Shown: positions 43,613-55,600 of the stretch, in pieces | Layout: the number at the start of each line of letters is the position of its first letter | Position numbering within the stretch: position 1 is the first letter of the stretch | NCBI GenBank assembly: GCA_030411725.1 | Contig: MU839830.1 | Location: 1,736,001-1,800,000, forward strand | Direction: 5' to 3' | Source of the DNA: Echria macrotheca | Lineage: Eukaryota; Ascomycota; Sordariomycetes; Sordariales; Schizotheciaceae | DNA: 64,000 bases | Position numbers and translations under genes: made by a program | The notes under the pieces: generated by a model | What the model was told of the DNA's origin: nothing | The model's input: the letters and a program-made list of their open reading frames with translations, nothing else | The model's database searches: none

Positions 43613-44656
43613 TTAAATCCTGACGGGGTGTGAATCCCTCCTCTTCAGATCGATGCCACGGACCAGCGAGTTCTTGCACGGCGCATTCGTCGCGAAATCC
43701 TGCAGATTCCGCAGCGTCGACTCGGCAATTTCCGTGAGTGCCTCCTCGGTGAAAAAAGCCTGGTGGCCACAAACAATAACGTTCGGAAACGTCATCAGCC
43801 GCATCAGCTCGTCGTCCTGGATAATATCGCCGCTGTGGTCCTGGTAGAACAGCTCGCCCTCCTTCTCGTAGACATCGAGCGCTAGCCCGCCCAGGTGGCC
43901 CGTCTTGAGCGCCTTGATGACGCTCTTGGTCCGGATCAGCCCGCCGCGCGACGTGTTGATCAGGATCGCGCCCTTCTTCATCTTGGACAGCGTGTGATCA
44001 TCGATAATATGGCGCGTGCTATCCATAAGCGGACAGTGCAGCGACACAAAGTCGCTCCGCGACAGCAGCTCGTCCAGCTCGACATACTCGCCGTACTCGC
44101 GGAAGGCATCAATGGGAAACGGATCGTATGCCAGCAGCGTGCACCCAAACCCCCGAAGAATGCGCGCGAACGCGAGGCCGATCTTGCCCACGCCTAGGAT
44201 GCCCACCGTCTTGCCGTTCAGTGTTTTTCCGAGCAGTCCGTCTAGACTAAAATTGCCCTCGCGCACTCGGTTATACGCCCGGTGGGTCCGGCGGTTGAGC
44301 GTCTGCAACAGCGCCACGGCGAACTCGGCCACGGCTTCGGGCGAGTAGGCCGGCACGTTGGCCACAAACAGGCCCAGACGCTCGGCCGTGCTCAGGTCGA
44401 CATTGTTATAGCCGGCGCAGCGGAGCAGGATAGCGCGGACGCCGGCCTGGCGCAGGTTTTCAATGACAGACGCCGGGAGCGTGTCGTTGACGAAGACGCA
44501 GACGGCGTCGGCGCCGTTTGCGAGGGAAACAGTCTCGGGGCCGAGCGCGAAGTCGTGGAAGATGAGCTCGACTTCTTTGTGAGCGCTGTCGCTGTCGCGG
44601 ACGCGTGACAGGAACTCCCTGTCGTAGGGCTTGGAGCTGAACACGGCGACTTTCAT
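43613..44656 (-). CDS. D-lactate dehydrogenase-like D-2-hydroxyacid dehydrogenase
   Basis: Single exon, 347 aa, the normal length for the family. Substrate-side start MKVAVFSSKPYDREF is as in D-LDH. The NAD-binding GVGKIG is at 155-160, with an acidic residue after the second strand (AYDPFP, D178) that favours NADH. The catalytic trio is R237 (NTSRGGLI), E266 (DVYEKEGELF) and H298 (CGHQAFFTEEA). The block RCAGYNNVDL and the closing GHQAFFT are typical of fermentative D-LDH (LdhA type) rather than of glycerate or phosphoglycerate enzymes. Expected reaction: pyruvate + NADH to D-lactate, in the cytosol. No targeting signal. The C-terminal CKNSLVRGIDLKRR is a short extension. Confidence 0.94.
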   Translation of the reverse strand: MKVAVFSSKPYDREFLSRVRDSDSAHKEVELIFHDFALGPETVSLANGADAVCVFVNDTLPASVIENLRQAGVRAILLRCAGYNNVDLSTAERLGLFVANVPAYSPEAVAEFAVALLQTLNRRTHRAYNRVREGNFSLDGLLGKTLNGKTVGILGVGKIGLAFARILRGFGCTLLAYDPFPIDAFREYGEYVELDELLSRSDFVSLHCPLMDSTRHIIDDHTLSKMKKGAILINTSRGGLIRTKSVIKALKTGHLGGLALDVYEKEGELFYQDHSGDIIQDDELMRLMTFPNVIVCGHQAFFTEEALTEIAESTLRNLQDFATNAPCKNSLVRGIDLKRRDSHPVRI

Positions 44657-45671
44657 GGTGCGCTGGTGGCGTCCCGTCGGGGGGGTATCAGACCACTGGG
44701 CTTCGGATGATCGGGAGGGGAAGCGAGGCGCGTGTAGCGATGGGATTGGGTCCCGGGAATAGCAGCAATAAAGTAAAGTTGTGTTTGACGTGCATAAATT
44801 AGCTATTGCGTGTAAGTCGTGTATAGTAGACGATAGGCATCAGGATAGCAGAGGTGGGAAAAGGACAACGACAAAGAGGATTGCGAGCGTTTTGCAGTCG
44901 ACGATGACGGTTTCTCGTCCCGCCGAGCCTTCTCCCTCCCTTTGCAGCCGAAATGACTGCCCCTCGCTTTCCGCAGTCGGTTGCACCTTCCGTGGCACAG
45001 CTTGGCCGCCCGCTTGGCAATGGCGGGGTGGAAAAGACCCCTGAGAGACTACATTTCAACTCCCTCCGGGCTAGATCCAACCTGCTGTGCCCTCCAAGAC
45101 AAACGCCCAGCCAGTCGCCGAAGAAACATGGTTACACCTGCCAAGAGAAAATCAGCAGAGCAAAGTGGAATCAGCTGCTTCGGCGGTGAAGATGCATTAG
45201 AGTATACCACCATACTCGGCTCGTCGATCCAAGCCTGCAAGAGAGAGAAGAAAGAGACAAAACCGCCCCCAAATATTGTCTTATCACACTCCCCAGGTTT
45301 CCCCCCACCCAATGGAAACCTGGAAGTGGGGAGCCCCTCAGCGCCTCCAAGCTCCCCACGATAACACACCCTTGCTCGCATTCGTCATAAACGCTAGCGC
45401 TTCGGACAGCGTACCCGGCGCGCTTGTACGGAAGGAATATCAATGCAAGATCACCACCATGCATCCAGAAGGGTGCCAGTCCGGCACGCACAGAGGGCAT
45501 AACGACAGCGACGGAGACCAACTCGGCTGACTGCTTCTTTGGGAATCCGCAGCGGGAAGCCCGCATCCAGAAACGCCAAGACCATGGCGCCGGGTTCGGA
45601 TTCTTTCTCCCGCATAACCAACCTCGAGCCCGGTTCGGTTCTGTTGACGAGCTCTGCCGATCACCCCATTC
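44657..45671. other. Intergenic region upstream of the dehydrogenase
   Basis: About 1 kb with the dehydrogenase promoter. Opposed overlapping short frames (44953-45570) show no family features and are not accepted. Confidence 0.5.
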
Positions 45672-46082
45672 CTAGTGTATCTCCCGCGCCATCATGCGAT
45701 GGACGTTGCATTGAGGATAGCATGGGGAAGATGACGTCGGCCGGGAATCTGACGGGTTCGACGCCGCTTTCGAAGAACCCGTAGGTCCGCATGTAGGTCC
45801 ATATGATTGTATGTTACAGCGCCCTCTCTTTATACGTTCATGTCTAGTGGCAGTCACCTGGCATGGAGACATTACGGTCATCATATCAAGAGCGGGTGGA
45901 GAGTGTACCTCAATTTGACCTAGTGGGCCAATGTGTCTGACGGTGGCACCATCAGCCCGCGGCGCTCCTCCGTCCCACGAGAACAGACTCGATACCGTAA
46001 CACATAGTAGTGCCGTGAAGCAAGCCCATAATATTATAACCCGGTTGCGCCAAAGTTCCCTTGACTGTGATTTGAATTCCAT
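45672..46082 (-). CDS. Candidate small membrane protein (weak)
   Basis: 136 codons from ATG at 46082-46080. A basic start (MEFKSQSRELWRNR) is followed by a good hydrophobic helix (VIILWACFTALLCVTVSSLF) that could be a signal anchor. The rest is Ser/Pro/Cys-containing without motifs. A 51-nt stretch with GTACAC...GCCAG ends, about 45860-45910, could be an in-frame intron. Third-position preference is weaker than in neighbouring genes and I do not recognise the family. It may be a small type-II membrane protein or a chance frame. Confidence 0.25.
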   Translation of the reverse strand: MEFKSQSRELWRNRVIILWACFTALLCVTVSSLFSWDGGAPRADGATVRHIGPLGQIEVHSPPALDMMTVMSPCQVTATRHERIKRGRCNIQSYGPTCGPTGSSKAASNPSDSRPTSSSPCYPQCNVHRMMAREIH

Positions 46083-46141
46083 GCTCCCTGAGCACCACCC
46101 AAAGAGGCCGTTTCGTCTAGCTCATACCATGACACACAGCC

Positions 46142-46169
46142 TAACCCATAACCCGTAACCCGTAACCCA
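46142..46169 (+). repeat. Short tandem TAACCC(A/G) array
   Basis: Four tandem 7-bp units, TAACCCA, TAACCCG, TAACCCG, TAACCCA. They resemble the C-rich telomere strand (CCCTAA)n but with one extra base per unit. Too short and off-register to be a former telomere. Confidence 0.7.
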
Positions 46170-46320
46170 AACGCCAACCAAGCGCCGTTACGGACAACGC
46201 CGTATCACGGTGTACTGTACATCTCTATCCCGCAATAGTTCGAAGCATCCACACATATCGGGTCAGATCTGCAAGACGTTAGCATCTAGCAATGACAGGG
46301 ATCGACAACACCTACCCACC

Positions 46321-46584
46321 CTAGTACGAATGATATCGAACGCAGTTGTTACAGACATCGCCGACGCAGTCGACTCTCTCACCACAGCAGCAGGTCTTGC
46401 AGCCGCAGGTATAGAAGCCCTTGGTCGACGGGGGATCTTTGGTGCCATGTCTGTCCGTGTCGCCGACGGGCGTGCCGGGCGTGCCACCGACGGCACCGTT
46501 CCGATCCTGCATGGCGGAACCGTTGTCGGCTTCGGTCTTGGATTTCTGATTTGTCTCCTGTGCCTTTGTCTCCTGGGGTTTCAT
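46321..46584 (-). CDS. Candidate small Cys-rich protein
   Basis: ATG at 46584-46582, stop TAG at 46323-46321, 87 aa. The first 55 residues are polar and look disordered (Gln, Lys, Gly, Thr). The end packs eight cysteines into about 25 residues (FYTCGCKTCCCGERVDCVGD and then CNNC), spaced like a metal-binding knuckle. Third positions are strongly C/G-biased, as in the sure genes, while the opposite-strand frame looks like an artefact of this. No signal peptide, so probably intracellular and perhaps zinc-binding. I do not know the family; a further upstream exon cannot be excluded, since the frame is open to 46713. Confidence 0.45.
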   Translation of the reverse strand: MKPQETKAQETNQKSKTEADNGSAMQDRNGAVGGTPGTPVGDTDRHGTKDPPSTKGFYTCGCKTCCCGERVDCVGDVCNNCVRYHSY

Positions 46585-46713
46585 CGCGGAAGGTACTGGT
46601 ATGTCGGCAGCAGATACAGTCTGGTCGATGTCTTTGGAGCAAGAGAAAGGTCGATAAGTTTGAATTGAGGGATGTGGGGGATAAGAGTCACAAGCTTGCG
46701 GTGGTGGAAACAA

Positions 46714-49700
46714 GCCAGCGTTAGATACCTGAGGGCCGGGCCGAGTGCTTTTGGCGTTCGTTCCAAGAATACCTCTGGTAAGGCAGAGCTAGAAAGACCA
46801 AAGCAGGGACAGCCGCGCCGGCTTTTGAATATGGCCAGAGCCCAAGCCGGACAACACCAGGACGGGGATCGGTCGGCGGTGGTGGTGGAGCTCGAAATCA
46901 GCCCGGCGAGAAAGAGCAGACGTGGGTGCGTGCCAGCCTGACGGCCGGGACAGATCCTTTGATCGATGGGCTGCACAAGTGCGCGCGGTAAGGGTAGGTA
47001 GGCATGAATGCATGGACGATTGACGTCCAGGGTCATCAATCGGCTCGCTCGCTGACCAGACAGGGATGCGGGCGGGGGCGGAGCGGTGAGGTCTGCGTCC
47101 CCGCGCCCGGTGTGCTGAACGGTATTGGATGCATTCGAGGGAAGCTGCGATAGCTAAGGTAGGTAGGTACCTTGAGAAGTCCGTCAGATGACTCACCGAG
47201 AGAGACCGCAGATGGATCGCCTTCTGTTCCATTTCCCCATTGAACCCCCTTCTTTTTCCAGCTTTTCATTCACCAATCCTCATTTCGGCCCAACCCGCTG
47301 CTCCCTGGAGACAAAGGCTGCCAGCAAGCGACAACACACAAACCGGCATATCACGCACAGGCAGTGGCCCCTGTCGATGGCTGGCCTGCTTGTTGGGCAT
47401 CCGCCAAATCATCGACCTGCAGCGATGCAAGCCCAGGTCCCGAGCTAGACTTGACGACTGCAGCGCAACGCTGTTTTCGGTGAGAGCCGGTCTGTGCAGC
47501 GCAGGACCACGCTGACAGGGCCTAGACGAGCGAGTATATGCCTCGTCGTGGCCGCCATGATGGCCATCTTGGACAAATTACCTGGCGGCACCAGCGGCAG
47601 AACCCCCCAGCCGGGCGGTGCATCCATCGTTTTGCCTCCGAACTTTTGCACTTGGACTCAATTTCTATCAAATGAACCAATAGTCCAGAAACAGTTGGCT
47701 GCCGGATCAGAAAAGGGGCATCTCATGCAGTACCACTGTCCACAGCCCTCAACACAGCCCAGAAAAGAGCAGATGGAATGGCATCCGCAACCAACAGGTT
47801 CACCATGGTTTAATCTTCCAATCAACTCGTCGCCCGTCATCTCCTCGCGCTGCCGAAGTTCCCGAAGCCACGATGTTGGGCCTGCCATCCTGAGCTGTTG
47901 TCGGACGCCACGGTTACACGACGCAAGCACGGAAGACGCGCCCATATCAACACATCCCACGGCAATGCAGCACACGGCACACGGCGATATGGCACAGCAC
48001 GACGCATCACAATACCACGCCAGTGCACCCGCCATCCCTGCGCCGTTGCCCGATATCTGGGGACACATCTCTTACCCCAATGTCTAGCCAGAGTTCGACC
48101 GCACGCCACACACGACCTGCCCATGTTTGTCTCCCAGTCACGCCCCAGACACCATGATTTGTCCCCCGTGTCTGGGATAAATTAATCATTTGCCCTGAAG
48201 TCGTGGAACCTGGTGGGTATGTGCTATCATGTGGCACAGCCATGCCAGCCTGAGAGCCTTTTCTCTGGACAATCTGCAATTGCGTTTCATCGCAGCCACC
48301 TTTGCCCCTTTTCTGTGAGCTTCACTTGTGTATCCTTCTGTGACGTGTGTGTGTCCAGAAAGATCGGCTGCACGGGGGAGAGAGATGCAGCGCCTTCCAG
48401 TCCGTGTCACCTGTCATGCTGGTGCGACTTGGACATACCTCGACAAGCAGAATGCCGGAACCAAGACCGCCCTGCCATCACTGCAGAGGCTGGTCTTGTG
48501 GGACTCTAACAACAGCCATACATTTGGCAGGCTTCGATGCTGCAAGGAAGGGGGGGTGATGATGTGCCGTTAACAAGATGATACAGTTCTTCACATCGGC
48601 TATTCCCTTTCGGAATTTCTGGGGAAATGGGACGGAGATCACTGGGCGGCACAGTCGCACATATCCATGTCGGGCGCAAGCCCAGTTTTCCATTTTCAAA
48701 ACCGTCGTCAAGCCAAGACCCAGGCGGCTGGGTATCCCGTTCCTGATCCGGGATGCCTCCTCCGCAGGGGATTTGACTTGCGGGGTCTCCCATTCCTGTC
48801 TGTGTGGGTTTTTGCCTGCCATCAATCCTTGTTGGGTGCCGCTGTGACGGAGGCTCAGGGGATAACCCGGAGATGGTGTTCCAGGGAGGCTGAAATCTCC
48901 AAAGAAGTCTGCGGCCAGATGGTGGGACGTCTGTGTTTTTTCTTCTTCGCAGCCTCGCTTTCATGAATGGCTTCATTTGATTAACCTCTCACACTCTCTT
49001 TTGAAAAGAAACCTGATATTATTTGTATCATGCATAGCCTAGCGGTAGGTACATACGAGAGCCTTGATGTTGCGGTAGTGACGTCAGGCAATTAATATGA
49101 CAGCCAACGAGGATAGCGTCACATGCCGAGAGATACGAAATATATGTCAAGAGACCTGGATGGGACTAGAGTAGTGTCCATAGACCGGAAACGTGCATAT
49201 CTTGATATCTGATCAGAGACAGGAACTTTGGCTGGGATCCAAGAGGAGGACATGTCCCAACTCGAACTAGTCAGTTCGAGGCTACTTACATATCAACAGT
49301 TCCTCGAGAAGAAGTTCATTTACGCGGAACCGGTGTTAGTCCAGTTGTTCTTGGGTGGGCTATCACCGTCGATGATTTGTATACCGCAAGTAGCGTCTCA
49401 TAATCCTGGCCCCGTTTGAACACACACACAGACAGACATTCCAATCTTATTGAAAGATTCATACGAACAAAAAGGACCTCTTTTTTTTTCTTTCCAGAAG
49501 TTGCTCTCATGCCGAGACGGGGCATGAAAGACTCCCGTCCTTGAAGGCAGATCCATTCACCGAAATACTTAAACTCACTCCAAACTGTCGATAGATAAGG
49601 TACCAACCATATCCATTAGCTCTGTATCTATTTTTCGTGGTCCGCCGCCCGCCGTGAGTTCGCAGCTCATATTTCATTAAAGCGAAGGTTATCGGGCCGG

Positions 49701-50939
49701 TGAGGCTGAGTAAGGTAATAGCAGCACGAATACGTTAAACAGGTATATCTTAATCCATCAAAAAGACAACACCAAAAAAAATAATCAAACGTTGGGGCTG
49801 TACCAAGGCGGCAGTCAGGGAAGATTCACTGTAAATCATATGTGCCAGCTGAACATGGTTTGTTGGGGAAGGGAAGGGAGGGGAAACAAGATTATTGGGG
49901 TGTTAGTAGAGACTCTCTCAGGGCTGAGGGGGCCCTACCTACATATCCAACGCTAGACTTCTCTTTATGAATGACCACTTCTGTTTTTGTCTTGATAATT
50001 ATTGCCATGTGTGTGTGTTTGAAGATCAAAAATAAATCATCCAAGAGACTCAAGTACCCACCTAACTCTAGACTACTTCCCAAACGTCATCCCTAATATC
50101 CCTCTCAATAAACGATCAACTCTATTACCCTACCGAACGTTATCTCGAGCTATTACTCCAGAAACCACCAACTCCCCAACCCCTCCCCTACCTAGAGAAA
50201 AGAAAGAGAACGAAAACGAACGGACGGACAGAAAACCAGAGGTATGAAGGGCCGAAAAAGTATTCCACCCCATCCGTCTTCTTGCCCATCAAAAAAGATG
50301 TGCCACGCGTCATATTGTCCTCTCCTCTCCTCTCCTCTCCTCACCTCATTGCTATTTTTCTTCTCTAGTACTATAAGATAAATACGTGTACTTACTTACT
50401 TAATACGGAATATTCTAAATCCAGTGCATATGCATATGTACTACCATTTAGATCTAGACTCTATTCTAAATCTAGACTAACACAGCAATTACGTACCCAG
50501 GAGAGACGTCAGCAGATGATGGCGTGACCTCGGACTCGCAGTTCTCAAATTAGGTACCATCCCCCTGCGCGGCCCGGCCCGAAGGAGGCACATTCCGGAC
50601 CTCCCCCTACCTTGCCATTTTGGGACATTTGTTTACGTCGTTTGCTAACTCAAGGTACAGTCTATAAATCGCACCCGCAGGCTCCCAGACTTCACATCAG
50701 TCCAGTTTCAATAAGCTCAATTCCTAGACGGCGGATGAATACTAGTGCCGCATGACATATATATAGAGAGAAAAGAAGACCCCCGATTTACATCCGACTC
50801 TCCCCCTCAGTGCCTGCAACTCCAATAGAACCCACAATCCGAGGTCAAACAGTGCTTTTACGAGCAAGCGAGCCTCCGCGAGTGGTATCATGTAGAAAGA
50901 GCAAATGAGCAAAACTGGCGGCGGCCGCCCGAAACACGT
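46714..50939. other. Gene-poor 4.2 kb interval
   Basis: No supported gene. Frames of up to 197 codons (47494-48087 +) overlap antisense frames of similar length and lack domains. A pair of TAGGTAGG motifs lies at 47155-47172 and a (TCTCC)n microsatellite at 50319-50342. From about 49000 onwards the DNA becomes AT-richer. It includes the 3' flank of the minus-strand MFS gene. Confidence 0.55.
50319..50342 (+). repeat. (TCTCC)n microsatellite
   Basis: Nearly five perfect TCTCC units in the non-coding interval downstream of the MFS gene. No sign of function. Confidence 0.85.
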
Positions 50940-52629
50940 CTAAATCGTATAGATGAAATCCGGCCGGTTGTCCCCCAGATCCTTGATCTGGTTCGCGTCC
51001 AGCCCTTGCACCCAGTGGTCGCGCTCGCCGCGTCTCCGCCGTGCATTTTCCCTCCGCAGCAACGTCGTCATAAGAACAGACCCACCAAACAAAAAGAGAG
51101 CCATGTACGCCATGACGGTGCCGTGCCCCTCGCGGAACCGTGGGCCGTTGAAGTAGATGTTGCTGCTGACCACGCCGTTGAGATTACCCCAGCCGATCAC
51201 AAACCCGAGCACCACGCCGCGCTTGTAGACTCCCTCGCTGTTGTTGGCGACCCAGCTGATGGTGTTGGAGATGCAAGGATAGATACCCAGTGCGCCGAGG
51301 AACGTCCCGACATATTGAACGGCGGCATTGTCGGAGCCAAGCAGCATGGCGAAACCGGCCACACCCAATAGTGAGACCAAGATGTTGCACATTCCTCGTT
51401 GCTTGGTACGATCGGCGATAAAACCCACGACTACCGTCATGATGGCTGCTGCGGCGTAGGGTGGGACCGACATGAGCTGGGCGCGCACAACGCTGGTATT
51501 CCAACCGAGGTCGTTGATGATGGTGGGAAGGAAGAGCGAGAAGGCGTAGAGCGGCATGTCGCAACCCATGTAAATCACCATGCCGAGCCACATCTTCCAA
51601 TCCTTCAGCGCGTCAAAGAGATACGACTTGCGGAACCTCTCGCTGTGTGCCGCCGATTGGTTGTCGAGTTTTAACCGGCGAATCACGCGGACGCGGTCGG
51701 GTTCCGAAAGGAACTTCGCGGTTCCCGGAAAGTCCTGCACAAGCCAGAAGGAAACCAGAGCGACAGCTACCGTGAGCAGGCCCTCGAGGATAAAGATCCA
51801 GGCCCACCCCGGATAGTTGGCGACCCCATCCATCTGCTCGATCGCAGCTGCCAAAAGACCACCAAAGGAACCGGAAAGGGCGGCGGCAGAAAAGAAGATG
51901 GCAGCGCGGATGCCGAGCTCGGAGCGTTTGTACCAACACGAGAGGTAGTAGTTAACGCCCGGAAACAAGCCGGCCTCGGTCAACCCCAGGAACCAACGCG
52001 CAGCCATGAGTTCGGACCAATTCTTGACGAAGCCCATGCCGAGCATACTGCAGCCCCAAAGAAACCTGTGTGCACCTGGTAAGTCCATATTCCCGGCGGG
52101 GTCGAGTTGACGCGCCAAGTGGGCCAGGACAAGACTCACATAGTGATGGGGATGAAGACCGATGGCCTCAGCCTCTTGAGGAGAATATTTGTTAGGGGCT
52201 CAAAGACGGCATATGACACGAAGAAGATGGAGAGGGTGGCATTGTATCGCGAGACGCTGAGTCCGAGGTCTTTGGACAAGCCGGCGATCTTCGCATTGCC
52301 GATGTTCGTTCGATCGAGGAAGGCTAGCAGATAGAGGAAGCAGAGCTTGCCGAGGTCAGTACGTCTCCTGCGGAGTGCGCGGACGGAGTGGAGGGCATAC
52401 CCATGGGATGAGCATCAGATCAAGCCGTCTGACAAGTTTGCGGTCCTGGATGTGGATTGGTAAGCATTGGGGTCGCAGACACAAGTGGAGGAGGGGCGCT
52501 GGCGGGACTTACAACTTCGGCCTTCTCCTCTGCACTCAAGTGAGCGTCGGGGTCCGCAGGCATATCCAGAGTGCCCTCGTCATGGCTCCGTTGGGCCTCG
52601 CTCGACAATCGCTTCTCGTCGTCGCTCAT
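50940..52629 (-). CDS. MFS permease, anion:cation symporter (allantoate/pantothenate-like) family
   Basis: Four exons: 52629-52513, 52445-52401, 52345-52140, 52065-50940; 497 aa. The start is MSDDEKRLSSEAQRSHDEG; the frame is open upstream but looks non-coding. Typical lead DRKLVRRLDLMLIPW precedes LYLLAFLDRTNIGNAKIAGL, the helix 1-2 hallmark of the Dal5/Vht1/Tna1 class. GLTEAGLFPGVNYYLSCWYKRSE marks helices 4-5 and ADRTKQRG the second-half loop. Twelve helices are expected, at the plasma membrane. Members import vitamins, nicotinate, allantoate or similar anions with protons; the substrate is unknown. It belongs to the same broad family as the 18837-20874 gene but has a different exon structure, so it is not a recent copy. 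It stands alone, with kilobases of empty DNA on both sides. Confidence 0.93.
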
Positions 52630-55600
52630 TTTGGCCGTGTACTCGAGATATGACCACCTCTCGGTCGGCTTGATAATGCTGGCTGGATAACACGAAGCAG
52701 GATTCCTGTTAGCCGCGCCGTACAATGCAAGTCGTCTGGACGTTGAAGTTGATAGTGACACAAAGTGCTCAGGATTTGACACGGCAAGGACGCCGCGAGA
52801 AACGACAACGTAGAGTAGCGGGGTAGGGGGTGAGGCGAGGAAGGAGCGACACCAGGCGGGTAGAGAGATACTTGGGACGGAATGGGGGATGGAGCCGGTT
52901 TACATAGACTCTAGCGTTCGGGCAATGGGACGCCGAGATTGCAGCGACGGCAAAAATATGGGATTTTGGATTCTCACCCATCCTGTTCATGTTTGGTTTG
53001 CACCCGCCCTTTCTGGCTAGGCAGCTAGCATCAATAGCGCTGATCCCTGCTCGACCCGGCCGCGCCGTTGACGTCGAGTCGCGCGCCGACAATAGAGATG
53101 CGGGGAGACGCAAGCTCGGCAGGAGGGCGAAGTGCGGAAAGGTGGAATGGCGAGTCGAGGGGGGCCACGGGGGCGACCAAGAATCCGGGAATTAGGCCGG
53201 TGAGGATGCCAGATCTGCCAATCCGCCAATTGGACCGTTTTCTCAGTTGACCCAGTTGCCCAGTATGGCCAAAGGCACCGTGAGTTTCTCAGTCGCAATT
53301 GGTCGTGTGATGGGGAGGATCCAAAGGCACCGTCAGCGGCGGACGCGGGGCAGTCGTGGGAGTGCGGAGAAAGGCCCGGGGGCGCTCCGCAGATGCAGAG
53401 TATAAGTATAGCGATGTTAAGGAGAGGCAACACACGGAGCACCAAGGTTCTCTGCCAAAAAGCTGTCTCGCCCGATGGTCCCGGGAACATGGATGTCGAA
53501 AAACAAAGTGGATTGACGCTCGTCAGCCGGGATGCTAATTCTAGCACCTGCAGCCGTCGACTCGTCTCCGTATTCCAGTTCTGCACACTGCTCCAGCGTT
53601 TGTCCCGGGGTACATGCGTGAGGCCCCGCCTGGAGTCTCAGGGGGCACGGCATCCGGGGCACCGGGAGCCCGGGTATCAACCTTGATCACAGACTCGCAG
53701 CTTGTGTCTCAACTGCGGACCGGGAAAGCCTTTCTAGAATCGCTCCAACTCTCACGGCACGCCCTTCTCCGCGGTATCATGGCATCGCGGGATCAACTGG
53801 ACCTGTTTGATGCCCCCTGTCTCGCCTAGCAAACAGTGCGCCGGTTGCTACAACACCACGGCCGGGGCTGCGGCGGCACATGCGGATACACCGTGTCCGA
53901 CATCGTCCAGCACCGGCTGCCGCGCCCTAGCTCAACGCCTCAGTAATGCTAGATAAATGAGTTGAGCAAAGATAACGCAGCCCATGTCCGTCCGACGAGG
54001 CCGTCATCAGGTCTCAGTTCCGGTTCTGGACACGCCTGAACATTGTGTCACTCAATATTTGCCCCCACAATCCCCAAACAGATGTCGAGACAAACACTGA
54101 GATACTCCCTCAGGCTCTACGGCCTTTACACGGACGGACGGTTCGGCCACCGCACGCCTCGCTGTCGCCGTGTCAGAGCCAGCAGCGGGCAGTCAGACTA
54201 GTGAGTGATTCCCCCTGCAATCAGGAATTCTACCGTCCGGGGCAGACTAAGCCGTAGGCCAGTTCAATCCTCGTAGTTTGACAACCCGCGGGCCGGCGTC
54301 ACAAATTCTTGTTTCCGCTATCGCTGTGTCTCGAGCGAGTTTGTCGGCTCAAGCGACCTCGTCTTGGCTGCTTCTCGTGGCGCACACCATCTCTAAGGTC
54401 GGTCCCGGAACTGACTCGCGGAGCATTTTGCGCCACCAAGTCAAATTCTGTCCACCGTCTCGTTCGCGGCATGGCCGAAATCACACTCTTGACGACTTGA
54501 AGCCACCAAGGGGCAGGTGTCGCTTTCATATCGCTACGGCGCTGAGCCTCCTTGCCGAAGACATCCGATCGAGCCAGTCTCCAGAAAGGCCACTCGTTCA
54601 GACGAGAACTCATGCGGTCCCTTGGGCGGAGCGACCAGCAGCCCCCCTGCATCTGCAAACTCTGCACTGCAATGACAGCTCGTGAGTACGTATCCGGTAG
54701 GACTGCGTGCTGTCCACGTGCCGAGCTTGTTGTGCCAGATCTAGGCCGTTGCGAGTGCGTATGCCGGGCTGCGGGAAAGGCGATTGAGATTGGCCCAGCC
54801 GAGCTTGTCCTGATTCCCAAAGCTCGCCATGCTGCGGCTATCCGCACCAGGCTTTGCTATTCGAGTTCGGGTTGCTCGCATCCCACCAGCAGCAAGAGCC
54901 TTAGCCGATGAGACCGCAAGACTGGAACTAACCCCTCGATTAGGAATAAGGATGGCAGCTCGTCCCAACACGCTCGTCCATACACCTCTTCCTCGGCAAC
55001 AGATGACACCCTCGAAACGGCAGGGGTAACGAGAGGAAGTGTGAATGCGGGGCAGAAGCGGGGGAATCTCAACATCCATCATGATCGCGGATGGAAACCG
55101 GGAACACCTGCGTTTGTTGGGGTATGGAGTGAATGTGACTGGCGCTTGCGGGGAACTTCTCGGCAGGTGTCGTTGAACGGCGGGCTTGGCTGAGGTTGGT
55201 AAGCGTCTGCCAAGGCGGGAAGTGCGGGCTTCCATGCGCCTTGAATGGAGCGCCCAGAGAGCTTCGCCTTGAGCCCCAATCCGAGTTGTCTGAACGACAT
55301 GTTCAAACGCCACATCCTTTGAGTTGTCAGTATGAACAACATTACATGCGAAGTGGTGTGCGCCAAAATCAGGTGGGGAATAAGGGGAGAAGGTAGGTAG
55401 CCTGTGCCTCACGGAGATCGAAGAAAGCGAGATATGGGTTTGCCAGCCCTAACTCTGTTTTCCAAGGGGAGTCTGCCGGGGGCCGGATTCGAATCAGGGA
55501 AGTCGCATACGTTTGGTCGGCAAAGAATGCAATTGACGAAAATGAGCTGCAAGCCTGCATTGGCACGGACTCTCACCGCCTGGAGGGTAGCCTTGACGCC

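Noticed and set aside
46210..46668. Plus-strand frame with a membrane-like segment
   Set aside because: The hydrophobic stretch comes from reading Gln/Lys/Glu codons of the Cys-rich minus-strand candidate backwards; the minus strand has the better codon pattern.
47494..48087. Plus-strand frame of 197 codons
   Set aside because: Random-looking composition, strong antisense frame in the same place, no splice or domain support.
54236..54285. tRNA-like T-arm (AGTTCAATCC)
   Set aside because: No matching acceptor stem or D-arm could be paired around it.
54741..55412. Minus-strand frame of 223 codons
   Set aside because: No domain, Arg/Ser/Pro-rich composition typical of chance frames in GC-rich DNA, and competing frames on both strands.
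55478..55505. GATTCGAATC, tRNA T-arm-like
   Set aside because: It is only a short palindrome; the flanking bases do not form T or acceptor stems.
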